Counted from the stretch's first letter, positions 1 through 6,573 are shown. The stretch is DNA of 8,283 bases from Desulfuromonadaceae bacterium GWC2_58_13 (GCA_001825565.1 MHXM01000099.1:21325-29607); one strand, 5' to 3'. The notes: generated by a model from the letters alone, not told the origin. Numbers and translations: made by a program.

Positions 1-41
1 CCCCCCCTCCCCCATCGCCCCATCCAAATCCCCCTTTTCCC
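1..41. repeat. C-tract array; G-quadruplex-capable on the - strand
   Basis: Five C runs of 7, 5, 4, 5 and 3 bases (1-7, 9-13, 18-21, 30-34, 39-41) are separated by 1, 4, 8 and 4 bases. The complement therefore carries five G runs with short loops, which fits the usual G-quadruplex pattern. The tract stops exactly where the -35 box of the ileS promoter begins. No coding region is visible here. The base pattern is certain; folding is inference. Confidence 0.5.
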
Positions 42-69
42 TTGACTTATCCCGCCGGTTTGCTAATTT
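42..69 (+). promoter_or_regulatory. Putative sigma70-type promoter of ileS
   Basis: TTGACT (42-47) matches five of six bases of the -35 consensus. After 16 bases comes TAATTT (64-69), a weak -10 that is preceded by TGC, giving the extended -10 form. Transcription would begin near 76 and leave a leader of about 28 bases before the ATG at 104. That is too short for a T-box or other riboswitch, and it favours the ATG over an in-frame TTG at 77. Confidence 0.5.
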
Positions 70-91
70 ACATGACTTGATTTTTCCCCGC

Positions 92-97
92 GGGAGG
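92..97 (+). promoter_or_regulatory. Ribosome binding site of ileS
   Basis: GGGAGG lies six bases before the ATG at 104. It decides the start: the in-frame TTG at 77 has no comparable site and coincides with the predicted transcription start. Confidence 0.8.
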
Positions 98-103
98 ACC
101 GTT

Positions 104-2881
104 ATGGACTATAAAGACACCCTGAATCTGCCGGTTACCGATTTCCCCATGCGCGGCAACCTGCCCCAGCGCGAGCCGGAAATCCTCAAGCATTGGGAGC
201 AGATGGGACTGTACCAGAAAATCGAAGAAGCCGGCAAAGGCCGCCCCGGCTTCATTCTCCATGACGGGCCGCCCTATGCCAACGGGCACACCCATATCGG
301 CCACGCGCTCAACAAAATTCTCAAGGATATCGTTCTCAAAAGCCGCCGCATGCAGGGCTTCAACGTCCCCTATGTGCCGGGCTGGGATTGTCACGGTCTC
401 CCCATCGAACTGATGGTCGACAAGCAGCTGGGCTCGAAAAAACGCGACATGAGCAAGGCGGAAATCCGCCGCGAATGCCGGACCTACGCCAGAAACTGGG
501 TCGACATTCAAAGCGCCGAATTCCAGCGCCTCGGCGTCCTCGGCGATTGGGGCCGCCCATACCTGACCATGACCGCCGACTACGAAGCGGCCACCGCTCG
601 AGAACTGGCCCGTTTTGCCGAACGCGGCGGCCTGTACAAGGGGAAAAAACCGGTCCACTGGTGCTCATCCTGCGTCACCGCCCTGGCCGAAGCCGAGGTG
701 GAATACGCCGACCACACATCGCCGTCGATCTACGTCAAGTTCCCCTACACCGACCAACTGCCAGAAGAACTGTCCTCCCTGGCCGGCAAGCCGCTCTTCT
801 TCGTGATCTGGACCACCACCCCCTGGACCATCCCGGCCAACCTGGGCATCTGCCTCAATGCCGCGCTGACCTACGTGGCGGTGGAAACAGCCGGCGTGGT
901 ATTGATCATGGCCGAAGGCTTGTACCAGAAGGTTCTCAAAGACATCGGCATCGGCGACTACTCGGTGCTGACCAGCTTCGCCGCCCCGATCTTCGAGGGC
1001 AAGAGCTGCCGACACCCTTTCTACGATCGCGGTTCCCTGCTCATGCTCGGCGACCACGTCACCCTCGAAGCCGGTACCGGTTGTGTCCATACCGCCCCCG
1101 GTCACGGCCAGGACGACTACCAGGTCGGCCTGAAGTACGGCCTCGACATCTACAACCCGGTGGACGACTACGGCAAATACCGTGAGGACCTCGAACTGTT
1201 CGGCGGCATGAAGCTGGCCGATGCCAACAGCGCCGTCAACGCCAAACTGGCCGAGGTCGGCGCCCTGCTCGCCGAAGGCAAGGTTTCGCACAGTTACCCG
1301 CACTGCTGGCGCTGCAAGAAACCGATCATCTTCCGCGCCACCGAACAGTGGTTCATCTCCATGGAGACCAACGGCCTGCGCGACAAAGCCCTGGAACACA
1401 TCAATCAGGTCCAGTGGATTCCCCGCTGGGGCCGGGAGCGCATCTACGGGATGATCGAAAATCGTCCCGACTGGTGCGTCAGCCGCCAGCGCACCTGGGG
1501 AGTGCCGATCACCGTTTTTTATTGCGAAAAATGCGGCGAGGCCCTGGCCGACGGCAAGATCATGCACTTTGTGGCCGACCTGTTCAAAGAAACCGGCAGC
1601 GATCTCTGGTACGAAAAGGAGGCGAAAGATCTGCTTCCCCCGGGCACCTGCTGCCCAGCCTGCGGTCACGGCGGTTTCACCAAGGAAATGGACATCCTCG
1701 ATGTCTGGTTCGACTCGGGGGTTTCTCACGCCGCCGTTCTCGAACAGCGCGCCGAGCTGAGCTCGCCGGCCGACCTTTATCTTGAAGGAAGCGACCAGCA
1801 CCGCGGCTGGTTCCATTCGAGCCTGCTGGCCTCGGTCGGTACCCGCGACATCGCTCCCTACAAGTCGGTTTTGACCCACGGCTTCGTGGTCGACGGCAAC
1901 GGCAAGAAGATGAGCAAATCGACGGGGAACGTGGTCGCTCCCGAAGAAGTGATCAAAAAATTCGGCGCCGAGATCCTGCGCCTGTGGGTCGCCGCCCAGG
2001 ATTACCGCGACGACATCCGCATCAGCCCAGAGATCCTGCAGCGGCTCTCCGACGCCTACCGGCGCATCCGCAACACCGCCCGCTACATCCTCGGCAACCT
2101 GCACGGCTTCGACCCGGCGACCGACCTGGTGGCCGACGACGACCTGCTCGAAATCGACCGTTGGGCACTGTCGCGCCTCGAACGTCTGGTCGGCCGGGTG
2201 GAAAAATCCTACGACGAGTACGAGTTCCACGTTCTCTACCACGCAGTGCACAATTTCTGTAGCGTCGACATGAGCGCCTTCTACCTCGACGTGCTCAAGG
2301 ATCGTCTCTATACCGCCCCGACCAGGGGCGTTGAACGGCGTAGCGCCCAGACCGCCATGTACCGCATTCTCGATGCCCTGACCCGGCTCATCGCCCCGGT
2401 TCTCTCCTTTACCGCCGACGAAATCTGGCAGGACCTCCCCGGATCCCGGGAAGAGAGCGTGCATCTGGCGGGCTTCCCCCGCTTCGAAACCAGTCTTCTC
2501 GACGCCGACCTCGAAGCCCGTTATGAAAAACTGCTGGCGGTGCGCTCCGACGTTTCCAAAGCGCTGGAGTTGGCCCGGATCGAGAAACGCATCGGCCACT
2601 CCCTCGATGCCCGGGTGCTGGTCGAAGCGCCTGCCGGCGAATGGCGGGCCTTGCTCGAACGCTACGAGAACCAGCTGGCCACCCTGTTCATCGTCTCCCA
2701 GGCCGAGTTGGTCGGCGATCTCGCCGTCGAAGCGACCGGCGAAGAGGTCCCCGGTCTCAAGATCAAGATCGAAAAAGCCCGGGGTGAAAAGTGCGAGCGC
2801 TGCTGGAACTACGCCACCACCGTCGGCAACAACACTGACCACCCGAACATCTGCCACCGTTGCACCGCCGCGTTGAAGTGA
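104..2881 (+). CDS. ileS: Isoleucyl-tRNA synthetase (IleRS)
   Basis: This cytoplasmic class I aminoacyl-tRNA synthetase charges tRNA-Ile with isoleucine and edits misactivated valine. The 925-residue length is normal for the bacterial E. coli-like type. The HIGH signature is at residues 64-67 within PPYANGHTHIGH, and KMSKS is at 602-606. The inserted CP1 editing domain lies roughly between residues 185 and 400, with TTTPWTIPAN and the GTGCVHTAPGHGQDD block (Asp337-Asp338). WFDSG begins at 535. CxxC pairs at 187/190, 401/404, 474/477 and 517/520 look like zinc ribbons around the editing domain and in the catalytic core. The C-terminal zinc finger typical of this type is Cys897, 900, 917 and 920. 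The ATG at 104 is chosen for its Shine-Dalgarno site. lspA follows on the same strand, a common bacterial arrangement. Identification is secure; zinc binding is inferred from the cysteine pattern. Confidence 0.98.
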   Translation: MDYKDTLNLPVTDFPMRGNLPQREPEILKHWEQMGLYQKIEEAGKGRPGFILHDGPPYANGHTHIGHALNKILKDIVLKSRRMQGFNVPYVPGWDCHGLPIELMVDKQLGSKKRDMSKAEIRRECRTYARNWVDIQSAEFQRLGVLGDWGRPYLTMTADYEAATARELARFAERGGLYKGKKPVHWCSSCVTALAEAEVEYADHTSPSIYVKFPYTDQLPEELSSLAGKPLFFVIWTTTPWTIPANLGICLNAALTYVAVETAGVVLIMAEGLYQKVLKDIGIGDYSVLTSFAAPIFEGKSCRHPFYDRGSLLMLGDHVTLEAGTGCVHTAPGHGQDDYQVGLKYGLDIYNPVDDYGKYREDLELFGGMKLADANSAVNAKLAEVGALLAEGKVSHSYPHCWRCKKPIIFRATEQWFISMETNGLRDKALEHINQVQWIPRWGRERIYGMIENRPDWCVSRQRTWGVPITVFYCEKCGEALADGKIMHFVADLFKETGSDLWYEKEAKDLLPPGTCCPACGHGGFTKEMDILDVWFDSGVSHAAVLEQRAELSSPADLYLEGSDQHRGWFHSSLLASVGTRDIAPYKSVLTHGFVVDGNGKKMSKSTGNVVAPEEVIKKFGAEILRLWVAAQDYRDDIRISPEILQRLSDAYRRIRNTARYILGNLHGFDPATDLVADDDLLEIDRWALSRLERLVGRVEKSYDEYEFHVLYHAVHNFCSVDMSAFYLDVLKDRLYTAPTRGVERRSAQTAMYRILDALTRLIAPVLSFTADEIWQDLPGSREESVHLAGFPRFETSLLDADLEARYEKLLAVRSDVSKALELARIEKRIGHSLDARVLVEAPAGEWRALLERYENQLATLFIVSQAELVGDLAVEATGEEVPGLKIKIEKARGEKCERCWNYATTVGNNTDHPNICHRCTAALK

Positions 2882-2883
2882 AG

Positions 2884-2971
2884 CAGGCTGAAGGAATTCA
2901 GGCTGAAGGCTGACGGGAAAAACCTTCGGCCTTCAGCCTTCGATCTTTGATCCTCAGCCTTCAACCCTTTC
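2884..2971. repeat. Degenerate heptamer repeat array with strand switch (ileS-lspA spacer)
   Basis: From 2923 the sequence reads as consecutive 7-base units close to CCTTCAG: CCTTCGG, CCTTCAG, CCTTCGA, TCTTTGA, TCCTCAG, CCTTCAA, then a degraded CCCTTTC. The left half (2884-2913) holds the same motif in the opposite orientation, including the direct repeat CAGGCTGAAGG at 2884-2894 and 2899-2909. The array fills most of the noncoding space and ends just before the lspA ribosome binding site. It resembles the heptanucleotide short tandem repeats known between genes in some bacteria. I do not recognise a named family. Confidence 0.65.
2900..2939 (+). other. Hairpin in the ileS-lspA spacer
   Basis: AGGCTGAAGGCTGA (2900-2913) pairs with TCGGCCTTCAGCCT (2926-2939) over 14 positions, with a single G-U pair in RNA and a 12-base loop. 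No run of T follows the right arm, so it does not look like an intrinsic terminator. It may be an RNA processing or stability element in the ileS-lspA transcript, or simply a product of the inverted heptamer repeats. Confidence 0.6.
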
Positions 2972-2976
2972 CCCTT

Positions 2977-2980
2977 GGAG
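2977..2980 (+). promoter_or_regulatory. Ribosome binding site of lspA
   Basis: GGAG stands five bases before the GTG at 2986. It selects that GTG over an in-frame TTG at 2947, which would add 13 residues encoded by the heptamer repeats and has no suitable site upstream. Confidence 0.75.
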
Positions 2981-2985
2981 CCCCC

Positions 2986-3477
2986 GTGCCCTTCCGCTTC
3001 CGCCTGCTGCTGATCGTATCCCTGGCCGTTTTGACGCTTGACCAGGCGACCAAATTCTACATCGACAACCGGTTCGCCCTGTACGAGTCGGCGACGGTAT
3101 TCGAGAATTTTTTCCACATCACTTATGTGCGGAACAAGGGAGCCGCCTTCGGCATCCTGGCCAACAACGCCTTTCGGGTCCCTTTTTTCATCACCGTCGC
3201 CAGCATCGCCGTTATCGGCATTCTCTGGTATCTGCGCAAACTCGGCGAGGGGCAGAAGCTTCATGTGCTGGCCCTGTCGCTGATTTTTTCCGGAGCGGTC
3301 GGCAATCTGATCGACCGCATCCGTCTCGGCGAGGTGATCGACTTTCTCGACGTGCACTGGTACCGGCACCACTGGCCGGCCTTCAATGTGGCCGATTCGG
3401 CCATCTGTATCGGCGTCGGCCTGCTGCTGCTTGACATGTGGCGACAGGAGTCGCGCAAGAAAAAAGCCGACGCCTGA
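2986..3477 (+). CDS. lspA: Lipoprotein signal peptidase (signal peptidase II)
   Basis: This inner-membrane aspartyl protease cuts the signal peptide from prolipoproteins after diacylglyceryl modification. The 163-residue product has the usual length and four predicted membrane helices (about 5-22, 62-82, 91-108 and 132-152). Conserved blocks are DQATK (19-23), YVRNKGAAFG (47-56), GNLIDR (106-111), EVIDF (116-120) and FNVADS (133-138). Asp119 and Asp137 correspond to the catalytic aspartate pair of characterised LspA proteins. The tail is basic (RKKK), as expected for a cytoplasmic C-terminus. The GTG start is chosen from the GGAG site. The gene lies 104 bases after ileS with no terminator or clear promoter between them, so co-transcription is likely. 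Identification is secure. Confidence 0.97.
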   Translation: MPFRFRLLLIVSLAVLTLDQATKFYIDNRFALYESATVFENFFHITYVRNKGAAFGILANNAFRVPFFITVASIAVIGILWYLRKLGEGQKLHVLALSLIFSGAVGNLIDRIRLGEVIDFLDVHWYRHHWPAFNVADSAICIGVGLLLLDMWRQESRKKKADA

Positions 3478-3490
3478 GCTTGATTTTCAT

Positions 3491-3549
3491 CTGCCCAAAA
3501 ACAAACAAGCCGTCCCGTTTCCGGGGCGGCTTGTTTGTTTTTGGGGCAG
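3491..3549. terminator. Bidirectional intrinsic terminator between convergent genes
   Basis: CTGCCC-AAAAACAAACAAGCCG-TCCCG (3491-3517) pairs with 3522-3549 across a 4-base loop, with only one bulged base and one G-U pair. The core is the GC-rich AAGCCGTCCCG against CGGGGCGGCTT. Its outer flank is TTGTTTGTTTTT on the + strand and the equivalent T-rich stretch on the - strand. It begins 13 bases after the lspA stop and ends 8 bases from the stop of the opposing synthetase-TPR gene, so it can serve both transcripts. Confidence 0.92.
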
Positions 3550-3557
3550 GGGGAATT

Positions 3558-4811
3558 TCAGAATAACTGGCTGTTGATGCGGGCGATAAGGGAATGGGCC
3601 GGTTGAAAGTCGGGCTGGATGCTCAGCGCGCTCTCGCAATCGGCCAGGGCTTGGGTATAAAGCTGCATGACGTAGCAGGTCTGCGCCCGGCCCCAGTATC
3701 CGTCGACCTGGGAGGGATTGATGGCCAGCGACCGGTCGTAGTCGGCCAGGGATTTATCGAGCGACTTCATGACCCGAAAAGCCAGCGCCCGGTTGTTGTA
3801 ACAGCGTGGGTTATTGCCGTCGAAAAATATGGCCCGGGAGAAATCCCGGATCGCCTGGGTATAATCCGACAGCCCGAAATGGGCCATCCCCCGGTGATTG
3901 TAGACCAGGGAACGAACCGGGTCGGCCAGCTTGAGCCGCAGAATGTGACCATAGATCTCGACGGCCCGTTCGAGTTCGCCGCGACTGTGGGCGTCGAGGG
4001 AATCGAGCATGAGCTTCTCGAGCTTGCGCGGCCCGGTCAGGGAGGCCAGCTCCAACGGCATTTCTCCAGCGATCGGAACGTTCGGAAAGAGGCCGGCGCC
4101 ATGGTTTTCACCACAGGGGTCGTCCAGACTCTGCCGACGCTTGCGGTCCCGTTCGCGAATGTCTCTCTGATAGTCGCGGATTTCCTGGAAAATCAGATCC
4201 GACAACGACAGGGTGGCATTGAGCGAAGCCAGCTTGCGCTTGATCGAGTCGTTGGGCAGTGAAATATCCGACTTGTAAATCAGCTCGTGTTCGACTTCGG
4301 CCCAGGCATCCTGAAGAATGGTGCGCAACTGGATCTCGCAGACCCGTGCCGAGTGGGGCAGAACCTCCTCCAATTGGGTTGGATCGAGACGAATCAGCAA
4401 GTGTACCGAATCGTAACCGAATTCGCGAAACGAATGCCGGGCCCCCTTCCATTCGAGTTCGACCACGTTGAACTGTTTGGCCAGCAGCCGCTCGATGGCT
4501 TCGAGATCTTCGAGAAACGGGCAGACAATACGGATTCCAAGCAGGTCGGTCAATTCAAGGTTCGCATCGTTTTCTTCATTAAGCTGCCGGCTCTGACGCA
4601 GGAGCTTGTCGAAATAAGCTTCAAACCGCTTGACCCGGTACTTGATGGTGGGAGAGTACCCATTGTTTTCGAGCAAACGACGGATTTCGCCAACCAGCTT
4701 CTGCAGGGTGGTTTCATAAGCCGGGGACAAAACCTCGTAGGATGTTTTATACAGGGCCCGCTCGGCGATGCCGCAAACCCGTTTTTTTTCAGGCAAACCG
4801 TTTATCTTCAT
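3558..4811 (-). CDS. RelA/SpoT-type (p)ppGpp synthetase domain protein with C-terminal TPRs
   Basis: The 417-residue protein has two parts. Residues about 30-215 form a RelA/SpoT nucleotidyltransferase domain, the fold that transfers pyrophosphate from ATP to GDP or GTP to make (p)ppGpp. Visible motifs are RVK (59-61), TDLLGIRIVC with Asp89 (the metal-ligand position), GYDSVH (132-137) and CEIQLRT with Glu159 (the catalytic Glu position), then WAEVEHELIYK (170-180). A basic linker follows (about 215-230). From about 265 to the end there are around four tetratricopeptide repeats, clearest at 301-333, 335-367 and 369-401. There is no HD hydrolase, TGS or ACT domain, so it would be a small synthetase-only type, probably cytoplasmic. 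The ATG at 4811 is preferred: an in-frame TTG at 4835 has no Shine-Dalgarno site. No promoter is evident, and read-through from the sensor gene 101 bases upstream is possible. The domain call is strong; actual synthetase activity is inference. Confidence 0.9.
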   Translation of the reverse strand: MKINGLPEKKRVCGIAERALYKTSYEVLSPAYETTLQKLVGEIRRLLENNGYSPTIKYRVKRFEAYFDKLLRQSRQLNEENDANLELTDLLGIRIVCPFLEDLEAIERLLAKQFNVVELEWKGARHSFREFGYDSVHLLIRLDPTQLEEVLPHSARVCEIQLRTILQDAWAEVEHELIYKSDISLPNDSIKRKLASLNATLSLSDLIFQEIRDYQRDIRERDRKRRQSLDDPCGENHGAGLFPNVPIAGEMPLELASLTGPRKLEKLMLDSLDAHSRGELERAVEIYGHILRLKLADPVRSLVYNHRGMAHFGLSDYTQAIRDFSRAIFFDGNNPRCYNNRALAFRVMKSLDKSLADYDRSLAINPSQVDGYWGRAQTCYVMQLYTQALADCESALSIQPDFQPAHSLIARINSQLF

Positions 4812-4820
4812 CGATTCAGG

Positions 4821-4828
4821 CTTCCTTT
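4821..4828 (-). promoter_or_regulatory. Ribosome binding site of the synthetase-TPR gene
   Basis: AAAGGAAG, read on the - strand, ends nine bases before the ATG at 4811. Spacing is slightly long, but it is the only purine-rich site near a start codon here, and it argues against the TTG at 4835. Confidence 0.55.
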
Positions 4829-4858
4829 CGGGCAAGGAACACCATCGTTGTTCTTCTA

Positions 4859-4912
4859 ACTTTCGGCAGAGCCTTCCACGCTGTGATCCCGTGATCGTTC
4901 ATGGAACACCGG
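4859..4912 (-). pseudogene. Possible remnant of a histidine kinase H-box
   Basis: Past the TAA of the upstream sensor gene, the same frame stays open for 18 codons to a TAG at 4856-4858 and begins PVFHE. Kinases whose linker reads ERTxxLExANxELEAF usually continue FSYSVSHDLR or FNYSVSHDLR. Here the frame reads ACN-stop-PVFHE, with the stop at the Tyr position and His at the phospho-acceptor position. Similarity fades after about five codons, and no ATPase-domain motif follows before the next gene. The alignment is short and made by eye, so the remnant reading is tentative. Confidence 0.35.
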
Positions 4913-6472
4913 TTAGTTGCACGCGCCCAGCTCCCGGTTGGCGGCTTCGAGTTGGCTGGTGCGCTCGACCACCATCTGCTCAAGCTCGGCTGCGCGGCGT
5001 TGAATTTCTTCATGCAGCAGGGCATTCCGCACCCCGGTCGACATCTGGTCGGCAAGGGCTTCGAGGAATTTTGTCTGCGGCTGAAAATCCCGTTCCGCGG
5101 CCGTGGCCAATACGAACACACCGATAACCCGACGGCCGCTGCATAGGGGAATCGCGGCCAGGGAAATGACTCCGGACGCCTTGCTGGCCTCCCGGGTGCA
5201 GCGCGGGTCCTCCCGGATATCCAGCGAATAGACCGGTTTGCCGCTGGAAACCGCCAGCCCGCTCAGACATTCCCCCACAAGGTGGCCGGGAGCGATTTCA
5301 TGTGGCAAAAGACCCTGCTCCGGCGCGCACGCCTTTAATTTCATGGCATCGCCCTGACGCAGGAACAGCAGGACCAGATCCGGTTTCAGCCTTTCGAGCA
5401 GGGACCCAACGACCGACTGAGCGACAACCTCAAGAGAAAGGCTGGCGTTGACTTTGCGGGAGGTTTCGTAAAGCGCGGCAATTTCATCAACCTGCTGCTC
5501 AAGGTTCATTTCGATCCGCTTTCGGTCGCTGAGATCGCGGGCGTTCACCACAAAAGCCTCGACCGCCGGATCATGCAACAGGTTGGTCACGGTCATGTCG
5601 AGCCACAACCAATACCCCTCCCGATGACGGACCCGAAATCGAATGGACCGGGACGCCCCGGGCGAGCCCCGCAATGAGGCCAGAACATCGAGCAAAATCG
5701 GGGCGTCCACCGGATGAACGTTTTCGGTGGGCCCCCGCCCCAGCACTTCCGTGACCGGATAACCGAGTATCCGCACGATCGACTCGCTGGCGTAGGAGAT
5801 GCGCCCCTGTGAATCGACCAGCAGAATAATGTCGCACCCCTGTTCGATCATCTTGCAAAATCGACGTTCCCGGTCCCGCACCAGGAATTCGGCTTCCCGT
5901 TGAGTCAGTTTGCGCTCCAGCAGCAGGCCGAGCAGCACGGTCGCCAGCGGGTAGACCAGAAGGACCGGAATAGTGAGATGGGCAAGCGTCCTGCTGGCCA
6001 TCGACCAGGGGAGCAACAGCATGCACATCAGCATGACGATATGCACGATGCAGCCGAACAGGTACAACTCGATACGCCCGAAGGTTTTCTGCCACTGGGG
6101 TCGATAACGTCGCCACCCCAACCCGATCAGCACCGACGAGGTAATGACGGCCACCCCGGGCGCGACACCGATTCCTCCCTGAAAAACCCGAAACAAAGCC
6201 GTCATGAGCGCCGCGATAACGGCGGGAACGACACCGAAAAAAAGGGCCGTCACGCTGAGAAGAATCGACCGGGTGTCGAAAACCAACCCGGGGAAAAGTG
6301 GCCAGGGATGGAGCATGATGGTGATGCCGATCGTCCCGATAACCGCGCCGACCAGAAGTTTTTTCAGGTGGAGAAGACGGTCGGACTGCTGCAGAACCGC
6401 GTCGTAGAGGGCACCGAGCGCAAGCAGCAGGGCCGCATTGGAAATCAAACTCCAGATGCCTTCAGCACTCAT
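4913..6472 (-). CDS. Membrane sensor protein: 5TMR-LYT-like, PAS and GAF domains, no output domain
   Basis: The 519-residue protein starts with about six membrane helices within residues 8-185. The block DTRSILLSVTALFFGVVPA through LFRVFQGG (66-100) resembles the 5TMR-LYT sensor domain of LytS-type proteins. A PAS domain follows (about 200-318), with YASESIVRILGY and a closing ARDLSDRKRIE PAC signature. A GAF domain spans about 335-485, with AAIPLCSGRRVIGVFVLA. A coiled coil ends the protein (about 485-516), with VVERTSQLEAANREL. That last segment is the usual linker into a HisKA/HATPase kinase core, but the protein stops four residues later. It therefore looks like a histidine kinase without its kinase, though a sensor or scaffold acting through a partner is possible. 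GGAG lies four bases before the ATG, and a good promoter lies upstream. Domain calls are strong; ligand and partner are unknown. Confidence 0.88.
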   Translation of the reverse strand: MSAEGIWSLISNAALLLALGALYDAVLQQSDRLLHLKKLLVGAVIGTIGITIMLHPWPLFPGLVFDTRSILLSVTALFFGVVPAVIAALMTALFRVFQGGIGVAPGVAVITSSVLIGLGWRRYRPQWQKTFGRIELYLFGCIVHIVMLMCMLLLPWSMASRTLAHLTIPVLLVYPLATVLLGLLLERKLTQREAEFLVRDRERRFCKMIEQGCDIILLVDSQGRISYASESIVRILGYPVTEVLGRGPTENVHPVDAPILLDVLASLRGSPGASRSIRFRVRHREGYWLWLDMTVTNLLHDPAVEAFVVNARDLSDRKRIEMNLEQQVDEIAALYETSRKVNASLSLEVVAQSVVGSLLERLKPDLVLLFLRQGDAMKLKACAPEQGLLPHEIAPGHLVGECLSGLAVSSGKPVYSLDIREDPRCTREASKASGVISLAAIPLCSGRRVIGVFVLATAAERDFQPQTKFLEALADQMSTGVRNALLHEEIQRRAAELEQMVVERTSQLEAANRELGACN

Positions 6473-6510
6473 AAAACTCCGCGTTAGCCGTGTCCTGGCC
6501 GAGGAAACAG

Positions 6511-6540
6511 GAATCCAGGGGAAAGGGATCGTATGGATTC
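6511..6540. promoter_or_regulatory. Inverted repeat at the predicted transcription start of the sensor gene
   Basis: GAATCCA (6511-6517) and TGGATTC (6534-6540) form a perfect 7-base inverted repeat with a 16-base spacer. The predicted transcription start near 6538 falls inside one arm, so it could be an operator or a hairpin at the 5' end of the mRNA. With only 7 bp per arm, chance is not excluded. Confidence 0.35.
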
Positions 6541-6544
6541 ATCA

Positions 6545-6573
6545 AGTTTACACACATTTAATGATGGTTTCAA
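6545..6573 (-). promoter_or_regulatory. Putative sigma70-type promoter of the membrane sensor gene
   Basis: Read on the - strand, TTGAAA (6573-6568) and TAAACT (6550-6545) are separated by exactly 17 bases. They match five of six and four of six consensus bases. The spacer is AT-rich, unlike the surrounding GC-rich sequence. The leader to the ATG would be about 65 bases. The -35 box lies inside a small palindrome, GGTTT-C-AAACC (6566-6576). The region 6473-6601 contains no gene and no terminator that I can see for the upstream cyclase gene. Confidence 0.65.

Noticed and set aside
70..103. T-box or other riboswitch in front of ileS
   Set aside because: The leader after the predicted promoter is about 28 bases, too short for a T-box, and no T-box sequence or terminator hairpin is present.
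68..658. 196-codon - strand open frame overlapping the start of ileS
   Set aside because: It runs antisense to the HIGH-motif region of ileS and has no recognisable domain, so it is a shadow of ileS codon usage.
665..2857. Very long open frame (730 codons) on the - strand opposite ileS
   Set aside because: It lies entirely opposite ileS, which is certain from its motifs. The translation shows no recognisable domain. Long antisense frames are expected opposite a GC-rich gene with strong codon bias.
2900..2950. Spacer hairpin as an intrinsic terminator of ileS
   Set aside because: No T run follows the right arm, and lspA follows without a clear promoter of its own.
2809..3372. 187-codon - strand open frame across the ileS-lspA spacer
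   Set aside because: It is antisense to the ends of two certain genes. Its middle consists of translated heptamer repeats, a known source of spurious proteins.
3594..4859. Two + strand open frames of about 190-220 codons (3594-4262 and 4287-4859)
   Set aside because: Both are antisense to the synthetase-TPR gene and show no recognisable domain.
4856..4912. Terminator between the sensor gene and the synthetase-TPR gene
   Set aside because: Only short GATC-based and TTCCA/TGGAA pairings are visible, with no T run, so nothing supports a terminator there.
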